64,000 bases of DNA, taken from GCA-2709075 sp038146865. GTDB taxonomy: Bacteria; Pseudomonadota; Alphaproteobacteria; MPNO01; UBA2964. Location of the stretch: the NCBI GenBank assembly GCA_038146865.1, contig JAYQSL010000002.1, positions 682,001-746,000 of the forward strand, written 5' to 3'. The notes under the pieces were generated by a model. The model had not been told where the DNA came from, did not search any database, and saw only the letters and a program-made list of their open reading frames with translations. The position numbers were made by a program, and so were the translations under genes. Below are positions 1 through 7,495 of the stretch, piece after piece; positions within the stretch are counted from its first letter, which is position 1, and each line of letters opens with the position of its first letter.

Positions 1-47
1 CCGGTGGCACCGGTTACAAGTGCAGTCTTACCCTCTAGGTCGAACAT
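1..47 (-). CDS. fabG: 3-oxoacyl-ACP reductase FabG, N-terminal fragment
   Basis: Only the first 15 codons are present; the gene continues off the left edge. The peptide starts MFDLEGKTALVTGATG, the typical beginning of a short-chain dehydrogenase with the TGxxxGxG cofactor loop. A strong ribosome binding site (GGAGGCG on the minus strand, 51-57) sits just before the ATG at 47. It lies 18 bases downstream of fabD in the same direction, the standard fabD-fabG order of fatty acid synthesis operons. FabG reduces 3-oxoacyl-ACP with NADPH. The name rests on 15 residues plus gene order. Confidence 0.8.
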   Translation of the reverse strand, partial: MFDLEGKTALVTGAT

Positions 48-65
48 ATACGCCTCCTGTAGAGT

Positions 66-1016
66 TCAATCATTCGCTAAGTTTTGCGAGAGAATTTTTA
101 GTCCTTCCGGATCATTAATAGCCGTTGACTCTAACTCTCTATCTATCCTTTTAGCCAGACCACTAAGCACACTGCCCGCTCCGACCTCAATTAACTTGTG
201 CACTCCTAATTCTCTCAGCTTCAAAATACTCTCACGCCACCGCACCATGCCTGTTACTTGTTGAACCAAAAGCGATTTAATCAATGCTGGTTCCTGGGTA
301 GGCTCAACGGTGATGTTTGACAAAACTGGAATGCAGGGTGCGGCTATCTCGGTAGAAGACAAAACTTCATCCATTTTCTCGGCGGCCGGTTGCATGAGCG
401 AGCAATGGAATGGTGCGCTAACTTGAAGGGCGACGGCACGTCTAGCTCCAAATTCAGAAGCTTTGTTTACGGCCCTTGATATTGCGGTGGCGTGGCCTGA
501 CAAAACAACTTGACCTGGCGCATTATCATTAGCAGCTGTGCAAACTTCGCCTTCTGCGGCCGCTCGCGCCAGCCCTTGCGCTGCCTCCAGATCTAAACCC
601 AAAATAGCCGCCATGCCACCTTGTCCAACAGGAACCGATTGCTGCATGGCGGTTCCTCTAGTTTTCAGTAATCTTGCGGTATCAGATAAAGACAATGCTC
701 GAGCAGCAGCCAGGGCAGAGTACTCTCCCAAAGAGTGTCCGACCGCAAAAGAAAATTTTGAAGCTAGGTCGATACCAAATTTACTCTCCATTACCCGAAT
801 GAGCGCTAAGCTCACGGCCATGAGAGCAGGCTGCGCATTTTCGGTGAGAGTGAGCTGATCCTCCGGACCTTCAGAGATTATTTTAAATAAATTCTGCCCC
901 AACGCATCATCAACCTCTTGAAAGACCTCTCTAGCCTCTGAAAACTCATCCGCGAGCTTGGTGCCCATTCCCACCGACTGGGACCCTTGTCCCGGAAACA
1001 TAATCGCTACAGACAT
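66..1016 (-). CDS. fabD: Malonyl-CoA:ACP transacylase FabD
   Basis: FabD moves the malonyl group from CoA to acyl carrier protein, making the extender for type II fatty acid synthesis in the cytoplasm. The 316-residue length is normal. The N-terminal GQGSQ loop (residues 9-13) forms the oxyanion region, the nucleophile elbow GHSLGEY places Ser95 as the catalytic serine, and the partner histidine is His204 in the APFHCS segment. The ATG at 1016 begins MSVAIMFPGQGSQ, the expected family start. It is the upstream partner of fabG and is divergent from the ribosomal operon starting at 1283, so the 266-base gap should hold promoters in both directions. Confidence 0.97.
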   Translation of the reverse strand: MSVAIMFPGQGSQSVGMGTKLADEFSEAREVFQEVDDALGQNLFKIISEGPEDQLTLTENAQPALMAVSLALIRVMESKFGIDLASKFSFAVGHSLGEYSALAAARALSLSDTARLLKTRGTAMQQSVPVGQGGMAAILGLDLEAAQGLARAAAEGEVCTAANDNAPGQVVLSGHATAISRAVNKASEFGARRAVALQVSAPFHCSLMQPAAEKMDEVLSSTEIAAPCIPVLSNITVEPTQEPALIKSLLVQQVTGMVRWRESILKLRELGVHKLIEVGAGSVLSGLAKRIDRELESTAINDPEGLKILSQNLAND

Positions 1017-1127
1017 CCAATTTTTCTCATTTTTTAGTTTTCAAGCGTTACCGAATACTCTTTTTCTTAATTTTCTATGGTTCGATGTCAACACCTTTAG
1101 TGAGGACGAACATTATCTTAGTAAACC

Positions 1128-1155
1128 TTGCAACTTAGTTGCATATGTGTATAGT
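1128..1155 (+). promoter_or_regulatory. Putative sigma-70 promoter of the rpsF operon with embedded palindrome
   Basis: A -35-like TTGCAA (1128-1133) and a -10-like TATAGT (1150-1155) are separated by 16 bases and lie about 125 bases before rpsF. A perfect inverted repeat TGCAAC-TTA-GTTGCA (1129-1143) covers the end of the -35 box and the spacer, so it could be an operator. The long leader that would result is compatible with autogenous control by S6:S18, but I do not recognise a defined S6:S18 leader structure here. Sequence match only. Confidence 0.4.
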
Positions 1156-1282
1156 ACGGCGCTTTCTAGCAGTGGAGCTGGCAAAGTGAGGCCTGCTAAC
1201 CCAGGTCTGGAAAGCTTTTCAGTTTAATACTTAGGTTTGTCTGTTTATTGAGCGGACAATCGGTCGAATAAGGAGTTCCAAA

Positions 1283-1708
1283 GTGGCCTACTATGAAAGC
1301 GTTTTTATAACGCGACCGGACATCACAACTGTCCAAGTGGAAGCTTTATCAGATAGCTTTAAGGCTATTATTGCCGAGAATGGTGGGTCAGCGACCAAAG
1401 ATGAATATTGGGGCCTTCGGTCGCTGTCATATAAAGTCAAAAAAAACCGTAAAGGCCACTACGTTATGCTGAATTTAGACGCTCCTGCTGGCGCGATAAA
1501 AGAGCTAGAACGCAATATGCGAATAAATGAGGATGTCATTAGATTTATGACAATCAGAGTTGACTCTTTGGATGCAGAGCCATCTGTGATGATGCGCAAT
1601 AAAAATGCTAGAGATGAAAAAAATAAGAGAGACAATTTTAAGGAAGAGCATTACTCCGACTACAAGAGGACACCGCCCGCTCAACAGGATCAAGGAGAGA
1701 GCCAATGA
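1283..1708 (+). CDS. rpsF: 30S ribosomal protein S6
   Basis: S6 is a small-subunit protein of the 30S platform that binds 16S rRNA together with S18. The start is GTG at 1283, preceded by AAGGAG (1270-1275), and gives MAYYESVFITRPD, the canonical S6 beginning. The conserved segment WGLRSLSYKVKKNRKGHY follows near residue 43. The 141-residue length includes a charged C-terminal tail from about residue 100, as is common in alphaproteobacteria. It overlaps rpsR by 4 bases (ATGA), which implies translational coupling. Confidence 0.97.
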   Translation: MAYYESVFITRPDITTVQVEALSDSFKAIIAENGGSATKDEYWGLRSLSYKVKKNRKGHYVMLNLDAPAGAIKELERNMRINEDVIRFMTIRVDSLDAEPSVMMRNKNARDEKNKRDNFKEEHYSDYKRTPPAQQDQGESQ

Positions 1709-1935
1709 AAAGCCGTCGTCCCTTTTTTCGTAGGCAAAAAAGTTGCCCATTTTCTGGAGTTGATGCACCGACAATCGACTACAAAGACGTTAAACTGCTT
1801 CAACGGTTTGTGTCAGAGAGAGGTAAAATTGTTCCGAGACGGATAACTGCCGTATCGTCAAAAAAACAACGCGAGTTGGCCCAAGCTATCAAGAGAGCTA
1901 GAAATCTAGCTCTAATGCCGTACGTTGTAGATTGA
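1705..1935 (+). CDS. rpsR: 30S ribosomal protein S18
   Basis: S18 is the small basic protein that pairs with S6 on the 30S platform. The 76 residues contain the family core: CPFSGVDAPTIDYKDVKLLQ, then the SERGKIVPRRIT segment and the closing basic helix ending LALMPYVVD. The ATG at 1705 overlaps the rpsF stop and has GGAGAG just upstream. Second gene of the rpsF-rpsR-DUF2232-rplI operon. Confidence 0.98.
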   Translation: MKSRRPFFRRQKSCPFSGVDAPTIDYKDVKLLQRFVSERGKIVPRRITAVSSKKQRELAQAIKRARNLALMPYVVD

Positions 1936-1944
1936 AATCACAAT

Positions 1945-2889
1945 TTGGCCCCGAAAGTTAATAGTGCTTTGCTGCTATCGCTCCTGGGGGGCATTTGCAG
2001 CATTCCTCTGAGTCTTTTTTTTTTCGGACCCGCCCCAATCATCGCGGTTGGTTGCATTTTCGGTGCTTCGTTTCCGGCAATTGCAGTAGCTATAGCAGGG
2101 CTAGTCTTTCTAGCCTGGATGGGTGGAACCGGAGCTCTCTCTTATTTGGCTTTAACAGGAATACCCTCGGCGTTAGCGGTAAAACTGTCGATCTCTAAAA
2201 GAGGCTCGTCTACCACCCTAGATATTGGCCGCGCAATCGCTGATGTTTCCATCTTCGGTCTATGTATAATCCTATTTTTGAGTATTGATTTATTCGGTTT
2301 AGGGTCAAAAACAGAAAATTACGTCGAGAATAGTTTCCAAATCTTTTTCACCCAATTTCAGAGCCATATCAATGCTGCTGCAGATCAGCACCAATCTGAA
2401 AAGGTATCTCTAGCGCTTAGTGCTCTAGGAAAATTTGCTGCCCAAATTTCAGTTGGCACCCTTGGTGCGGCGTCATTTTTGATATTGGCGGTCAATGTAT
2501 CTCTAGTAGAGACACTTACAAACAAAATCGGTCTCTCCAATTTGACAAGGCCCAATTATACAATGACGCAGCCACCTGCATGGCTAAGCCTCATATTTTT
2601 TGGAATGATTGCCCTGTCATTATCTCCTGGAGATCTGGGTAAATTCGGCCTTAATTGTGCAATTTTTCTATCATTTCCCTTTATTCTCATTGGTTTAGCA
2701 GTTATACACTCGGTCACACGCAATAGCAGAAATGAAAAAGTTGCTTTGTGCGGTTTCTACATGCTTGTTTTTGTCATAGGTGTTATTTTTGGGCTCTTAG
2801 CCTTTATAGCCATAATCTTGGCACTGGCAGGAGCATTTGAGTGTTGGTTTGGGGTACGACAGCGATTACGGAAATCGTCGCCCGATTAA
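1945..2889 (+). CDS. DUF2232 multi-pass membrane protein
   Basis: A hydrophobic protein of 314 residues with about eight predicted membrane segments, the first at residues 8-30 and the last near 265-295, and a short basic C-terminus. It lies between rpsR and rplI, where alphaproteobacteria commonly carry a DUF2232 (YybS-like) protein; that position is the main basis for the family call. Function is unknown; a role near the membrane in ribosome or envelope physiology is only guilt by association. The start is TTG at 1945, 9 bases after the rpsR stop, with no good Shine-Dalgarno, so translation may depend on coupling to rpsR. No catalytic motif recognised. Confidence 0.8.
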   Translation: MAPKVNSALLLSLLGGICSIPLSLFFFGPAPIIAVGCIFGASFPAIAVAIAGLVFLAWMGGTGALSYLALTGIPSALAVKLSISKRGSSTTLDIGRAIADVSIFGLCIILFLSIDLFGLGSKTENYVENSFQIFFTQFQSHINAAADQHQSEKVSLALSALGKFAAQISVGTLGAASFLILAVNVSLVETLTNKIGLSNLTRPNYTMTQPPAWLSLIFFGMIALSLSPGDLGKFGLNCAIFLSFPFILIGLAVIHSVTRNSRNEKVALCGFYMLVFVIGVIFGLLAFIAIILALAGAFECWFGVRQRLRKSSPD

Positions 2890-2904
2890 GTAGGAGGTTT
2901 GTTC

Positions 2905-3471
2905 ATGGAAGTAATTCTTCTCGAAAGAATTGAGAAACTAGGGCAGATGGGTGACATAGTCTCCGTAAAGCCTGGTTTTGCGAGAAATTATCTTCTACCT
3001 GAAAAAAAAGCTTTGAGAGCGACCAAAGAAAACAGGGCTTCATTTGAGAGTCAGAAAACTCAACTGGAGGCAGCAAATCTTGAGCGCCGGTCTGAAGCGG
3101 AAGCAGTTGGGAAGAAACTCGATACCAAGACCTTTGTAATTGTTCGGCAAGCTAGTGATAACAACCAATTGTATGGTTCGGTAACAGTACGAAATATTTC
3201 TCAGGTCATAACAGAAGCGGGATTTACCATTGATAGCAAACAGGTACAGATGGGGAACCCGATCAAAACAATCGGGATGCATCCGATAAGGGTGCAATTA
3301 CACCCGGAAGTTTCGGTTACCGTGACCGTAAATGTAGCGCGCTCTGATGAAGAAGCGAAAATGCAAGCAGAAGCCGCCACCAGCGAAAAATCTGATAATA
3401 TTTCACAGGAAACAGACCCAATGCAGAACGACTCGATTCCAAGGGAAAACAACGAGACACAAGATAACTAA
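2905..3471 (+). CDS. rplI: 50S ribosomal protein L9
   Basis: L9 is an elongated large-subunit protein bound near the base of the L1 stalk. The ATG at 2905 is chosen because AGGAGG (2892-2897) lies 7 bases upstream and the protein then begins MEVILLERIEKLGQMGD, the family start; an in-frame TTG six bases earlier would overcrowd that site. The N-terminal domain with the VKPGFARNYLLP signature (about residues 24-35) and the C-terminal domain ending near residue 148 are intact. Beyond it is a 40-residue acidic, Gln/Asn-rich tail (EEAKMQAEAA onward), giving 188 residues in total, longer than the usual 148 or so. Confidence 0.96.
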   Translation: MEVILLERIEKLGQMGDIVSVKPGFARNYLLPEKKALRATKENRASFESQKTQLEAANLERRSEAEAVGKKLDTKTFVIVRQASDNNQLYGSVTVRNISQVITEAGFTIDSKQVQMGNPIKTIGMHPIRVQLHPEVSVTVTVNVARSDEEAKMQAEAATSEKSDNISQETDPMQNDSIPRENNETQDN

Positions 3472-3663
3472 ACATCGCTCTTGCGCGGATTTGAGTTTAA
3501 AATAGGACGAGGCTTTTCTTACGCGGAAGCTACTTAACCAGAAACAGAAACGTTATCTGCGGCGGTTTACAATCTTAACCAACGTAGAGGGGTAAGGATC
3601 GGCAGCCCATCACTCTTTTAGCTCGCTCCATACCGGGATGTTCAAAAGGTAGTTGGCTCTTTG

Positions 3664-4431
3664 ATGAATTATAAAAATATTCACTTTGTGAGTTCTGATG
3701 ACCAGGACGCAAGCCAGGCAGCCAAAAGACTTACAGATTTACATGGCAATGCGCCGATTTCTGAAGCGGATGTAGTGGTCGTTTTAGGCGGCGACGGAAC
3801 AATGTTAGAGACACTCCATTCCAGTTTTGAAAATGGGCTCCCAATTTATGGTATGAACCGGGGAACTGTAGGGTTCCTCATGAATGAATACGAGGAGAGC
3901 AACCTCTCTGACAGGTTGAATAATGCTCAAACTGTTACTCTCCACCCATTAGAAATGAAAACACTTGATGTACACGGGAAAGAAAGCCACGCGCTTTGCA
4001 TAAATGAGGTTGCCCTTCTCAGACAAACACGGCAAGCCGCAAAACTCAGAATTTCGATAGACCACCAAATTAGAATGCAAGAACTGATTTGTGATGGAAC
4101 TTTGATAGCTACACCCGCTGGTAGCACCGCCTACAATCTATCAGCGCATGGTCCTATTATTCCGCTCGGCTCCGAATTATTGGCACTTACCCCAATCAGT
4201 GCTTTTCGACCCAGGCGCTGGAGAGGAGCACTTTTGCCTTCGAATGTAAAAATAGAGATTGATATCCGTGAGCCTCAAAAGAGGCCGGTTAGCGCCGTGG
4301 CTGATTATACTGAAATTAGAGAAGTAAAACGGGTGACCGTATGCCAAAAACATAGCATCACTCTTAACCTACTATTTGATCCCGAGCATAACTTAGAAGA
4401 AAGAATTCTCAACGAACAATTTATCCCGTGA
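3664..4431 (+). CDS. nadK: NAD kinase
   Basis: NadK phosphorylates NAD to NADP using ATP or polyphosphate. The 255-residue protein has the GGDGTML motif near residues 42-48, the NE motif in CINEVALLR, and the glycine-rich CDGTLIATPAGSTAYNLSA segment, all diagnostic of the ATP-NAD kinase fold. The start is either TTG at 3661 or the adjacent ATG at 3664; no strong Shine-Dalgarno decides it, and ATG is preferred. It is alone between the ribosomal operon and the convergent thiamine operon. The 190 bases before it contain nothing I recognise. Confidence 0.95.
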   Translation: MNYKNIHFVSSDDQDASQAAKRLTDLHGNAPISEADVVVVLGGDGTMLETLHSSFENGLPIYGMNRGTVGFLMNEYEESNLSDRLNNAQTVTLHPLEMKTLDVHGKESHALCINEVALLRQTRQAAKLRISIDHQIRMQELICDGTLIATPAGSTAYNLSAHGPIIPLGSELLALTPISAFRPRRWRGALLPSNVKIEIDIREPQKRPVSAVADYTEIREVKRVTVCQKHSITLNLLFDPEHNLEERILNEQFIP

Positions 4432-4571
4432 ATTCGATTAGGACTACACGCAAAAAAGAATTTAAAGGATTGAATAGGCAACTAATGCGACTTAATCGCA
4501 TAAACGCCCTCCAGAAATAATGCCCTTAAGCGGAAAAAATATTCCAAGCCTGATAATAAACTAAAAAAAGG

Positions 4572-5222
4572 TTATAAAATCTGAGAATGATTTTCCAATT
4601 CAAAAACATTAATTAGCTCTGTTACTGTCCTGATTGGATCAGAGGCTCGCATTACCTCTCCCATTACAGCAAAGCCCGAAGCGCCAGAGCGTAGAACTTC
4701 CCCTGCATTTATCGCCGAGATACCCGCGAGCGCAATAATGGGGACACGTGAAGCTTTTAAGGCATTTGCGATCGAGGAAACGCCAAGCGCGGGCCCATAT
4801 CCGGGCTTGCTTTCCGTCTTAAAAATTGGACTTAGGGTAACGTAGTCTGCGCCCGCAATCGCTCCCGCAGCAGCATCCTCAATTGAATGAGCAGAATAGC
4901 CTATAAGGCATTTTCTACCCATAACCTTCCGAGCTTTAGCAACATCGGCTGTCTTTTGGAGTTGAACACCACCAGCCCCAGATTTTATCGCAGCCTGCAC
5001 ATCCCCGTTAACCATCACTATTGCGGAGGGATCGACAGCGGCCATTAACTGCTTTGTAAGAAAAATCAATTTTTTCGTATCAAGCGATTTCTCCCGAACC
5101 ATAAACCATCTCAAACCAGCATCTGACGCTGCGGTAAATATGCTTTGGATAGGCACTTTGGCTTGGCTTGAGTCGCTTATTAGCAAAACTGGTGGTAGCG
5201 GGAGAGTGCGATAATCCTTCAA
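4572..5222 (-). CDS. thiE: Thiamine phosphate synthase
   Basis: ThiE joins the thiazole phosphate carboxylate and HMP diphosphate to make thiamine phosphate. The TIM-barrel of 216 residues shows the family segments FMVREKSLDTKKL (near residue 40), VMVNGDVQAAIKSGAGGVQL, GYSAHS, DYVTLSPIFKTESKPGYGP (pyrophosphate-binding loop) and IIALAGISAINAGEVLRSGA. The start is TTG at 5222, whose bases overlap the thiG stop as TTGA, so the two are translationally coupled. Last gene of thiO-thiS-thiG-thiE. Confidence 0.92.
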   Translation of the reverse strand: MKDYRTLPLPPVLLISDSSQAKVPIQSIFTAASDAGLRWFMVREKSLDTKKLIFLTKQLMAAVDPSAIVMVNGDVQAAIKSGAGGVQLQKTADVAKARKVMGRKCLIGYSAHSIEDAAAGAIAGADYVTLSPIFKTESKPGYGPALGVSSIANALKASRVPIIALAGISAINAGEVLRSGASGFAVMGEVMRASDPIRTVTELINVFELENHSQIL

Positions 5223-6004
5223 AGATCTACCATCCCCTCTGAAGGGCTGGATGCAGTAGCATAAAGCTTGCGAGGTATTCTTCCTGACTCAAATGCCAGA
5301 CGCCCTCCCTGAATTCCGAGCTTCATTGCCTTAGCCATTTTTATCGGGTTCTGAGCCCCCGCGACTGCTGTATTTAATAGAACACCGTCCATCCCCAGCT
5401 CCATCGCCAGAGCCGCGTCAGAAGCAGTTCCAACCCCTGCATCAACAATCAGGGGCAAGGAACATTGCTCACGAATTATACGGAGATTGTATGGATTACG
5501 AATACCCATGCCTGACCCGATTGGAGCCGCCAGCGGCATTACCGCAGCGCAACCTATATCTTGAAGTTTTTTGCAAGTAATCGGATCATCATTACAATAA
5601 GGGAGGACTACAAAATTCTTTTTCACCAGCTCTTCAGCGGCTTTTAGAAGCTCTTCTACGTCAGGAAATAACGTCTCCTCATCTCCAATAACCTCTAATT
5701 TCACCCAATCAGTCTCAAGCGCTTCTCTCGCAAGTTCCGCCGTGATTACTGCGTCTCGCGCAGTAAAGCATCCTGCTGTATTAGGAAGAAATTGATATTT
5801 GCCCCGCAACAAATCAAAAAGTCCCTCGCCGCCGCTTTCAAAACTGACACGACGAACGGAAACCGTGACAATTTCTGCACCGCTAGCGGATAACGCATCG
5901 AGCATCACTTGTTGATTAGGGTAACGAGACGTCCCGATCAGAAGCCTAGATTTGAATGTTTTCCCCGCTATCTGCAGGCCACTTTCCAAAGCTCTAGAAA
6001 TCAT
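5219..6004 (-). CDS. thiG: Thiazole synthase ThiG
   Basis: ThiG assembles the thiazole ring from 1-deoxyxylulose 5-phosphate, dehydroglycine (iminoglycine) and ThiS-thiocarboxylate sulfur. The 261-residue barrel has FKSRLLIGTSRYPN near the N-terminus, the Schiff-base lysine Lys102 in WVKLEVIGDEETLFPD, the LPYCNDDPITCKKL loop, and the PIGSGMGIRNPYN and VDAGVGTASDAALAMELG phosphate-binding loops. The ATG at 6004 follows the thiS stop by 3 bases. ThiO upstream would supply iminoglycine, which fits the oxygen-dependent version of the pathway. Confidence 0.97.
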   Translation of the reverse strand: MISRALESGLQIAGKTFKSRLLIGTSRYPNQQVMLDALSASGAEIVTVSVRRVSFESGGEGLFDLLRGKYQFLPNTAGCFTARDAVITAELAREALETDWVKLEVIGDEETLFPDVEELLKAAEELVKKNFVVLPYCNDDPITCKKLQDIGCAAVMPLAAPIGSGMGIRNPYNLRIIREQCSLPLIVDAGVGTASDAALAMELGMDGVLLNTAVAGAQNPIKMAKAMKLGIQGGRLAFESGRIPRKLYATASSPSEGMVDL

Positions 6005-6007
6005 TCA

Positions 6008-6211
6008 TCAACCCCCTCGAACTATTTGTACAATCTCCACTTTATCACCATGATTGAGGAAAGTTTGTTCCCATGCAGACCTCGGAACGACAGCCCCATT
6101 TACAGCAACCGCTAACCCGCTTTGCTTAGGTTCAAAACCCCGAGCAATGAGCAAGTCCGGGATATTTTTACCTTCGAATGCGGCGACTTCTCCATTCACG
6201 TTTATTTCCAT
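6008..6211 (-). CDS. thiS: Sulfur carrier protein ThiS
   Basis: A 67-residue ubiquitin-like protein ending in the Gly-Gly tail (VQIVRGG) that is adenylated and then thiocarboxylated to feed sulfur to ThiG. It begins MEINVNGEVAAFE with GGTGAG 5 bases before the ATG at 6211. The motif NGAVVPRSAWEQT is typical. The activating enzyme ThiF is not in this window and must be supplied elsewhere. Confidence 0.95.
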   Translation of the reverse strand: MEINVNGEVAAFEGKNIPDLLIARGFEPKQSGLAVAVNGAVVPRSAWEQTFLNHGDKVEIVQIVRGG

Positions 6212-6255
6212 AAACTCACCTAATCAAATCAAATAGTCCAGATTAAAACCTTTCC

Positions 6256-7386
6256 CTAAACCCTCTTGAAGCGACCGACGCTAAAGCTATTAATCAAATC
6301 CGATTTCTTCCCTTCAATTATATAACTTGAAATTTCGGATGCTGTTATGGGAGAGAGCAAAATACCATTTCTATGATGCCCAGTGGCATATGTTAGCCCG
6401 CTTATTCCCGATGAGCCAAGAATAGGAGCATCATCTCGACTCGCGGGACGTAATCCAGACCAACTATCAATGACAGGAAGGTCATATATCCCGGGCAACA
6501 CCTCCCAAGCCGCTCTAAGTATCTCTAAAAGGCCTCCTCCGGTCATACGTTTGTCAAAACCCATTTCCTCTACCGTGGCTCCTACAATTAGTCGACCATC
6601 ACTTTTAGGAGCCAAGTAGACATTAGATACAATGGAGTTCCCAGGACCCCAAATTACATGGGTGATTAAAGGTGCGCTTTCTGGCATTTCCAAGGCAAGC
6701 ATTTGTCCTTTCAGAGGACGCACAGGAGGACGAAAGACTTCGGGGATCCCCGGAATATTCCTTGACCAAGCACCTGCCGCAACCACAACGTGGTCAACTT
6801 TAATTTTTCCACCATTTACAACTATTCCTGTTACGCAATCTTTATCGATGACTATTTCCTCGACGGAACACTGCTCTCTTAATATGCCACCGGCTTTTTC
6901 AAAAGCTATTTTCAAAGCCACGGCTAGGGCTCGATTATCCACCTGGTGATCTTGGGGGCTATAGATTCCTCCAGTCACCGCCCGAGAGATGTGCGGTTCT
7001 AGTCGGCGAACCTCATAGGCTGAGAGTTTTTCAACCTCTAATTGGTTTCTACTGAGAAAGCTAAAACGATTATCAAGTTGTTCTTGTTCGTCTCGATCAA
7101 GGGATACCTGTATCGTACCCTCTTCTCGATAATCAATAGGTATTCCGGTTTCAGCAATCAGCTCTTTTGCGAAATCTGGCCATAGTTTGTGACTCGCCAT
7201 TGCCAGAGGCAAAAGCATCTCCTCACCGTACTCAGCCTCTATTTGAGGCGCCAACATTCCCGCGGCAGCCCAAGTCGATTCCATCCCCGCTTTATTGCGT
7301 TCAAAAACAGTCACGGTCTCACCGGCCTGAGCCAATCGCCAACCAATTGCCAGTCCAGAAACGCCGCCACCAACGATGACAATCAA
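6256..7386 (-). CDS. thiO: Glycine oxidase ThiO
   Basis: An FAD-dependent amine oxidase of the DAO family that oxidises glycine to iminoglycine for thiazole synthesis. The dinucleotide-binding loop VGGGVSGLAIGWRLAQAG is at the very N-terminus, STWAAAGMLAPQ follows, and the C-terminal YATGHHRNGILLSPIT closes the FAD site, as in ThiO. The frame is open to a TTG at 7413, but I choose the TTG at 7386: GAGGTGG lies 3-4 bases before it and the protein then begins directly with the Rossmann strand. First gene of the thi operon. Only about 100 bases separate it from the divergent monooxygenase, and I see no TPP riboswitch. Confidence 0.93.
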   Translation of the reverse strand: MIVIVGGGVSGLAIGWRLAQAGETVTVFERNKAGMESTWAAAGMLAPQIEAEYGEEMLLPLAMASHKLWPDFAKELIAETGIPIDYREEGTIQVSLDRDEQEQLDNRFSFLSRNQLEVEKLSAYEVRRLEPHISRAVTGGIYSPQDHQVDNRALAVALKIAFEKAGGILREQCSVEEIVIDKDCVTGIVVNGGKIKVDHVVVAAGAWSRNIPGIPEVFRPPVRPLKGQMLALEMPESAPLITHVIWGPGNSIVSNVYLAPKSDGRLIVGATVEEMGFDKRMTGGGLLEILRAAWEVLPGIYDLPVIDSWSGLRPASRDDAPILGSSGISGLTYATGHHRNGILLSPITASEISSYIIEGKKSDLINSFSVGRFKRV

Positions 7387-7495
7387 TGTCCACCTCTTAT
7401 ACGATCTACACAAATGTTATGTGGGTTCTTGACCTAAACTTGACCCGATGCTTTGGAGCACTAAGTTGTTAGCACACTCGATCATTGGAACAAAC

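Noticed and set aside
538..858. Open frame on the plus strand inside fabD
   Set aside because: It is antisense to a gene with all catalytic motifs intact, and its translation has the low-complexity look of a shadow frame.
7387..7495. TPP riboswitch before the thi operon
   Set aside because: The space is too short and shows no conserved CUGAGA-type core on the minus strand.
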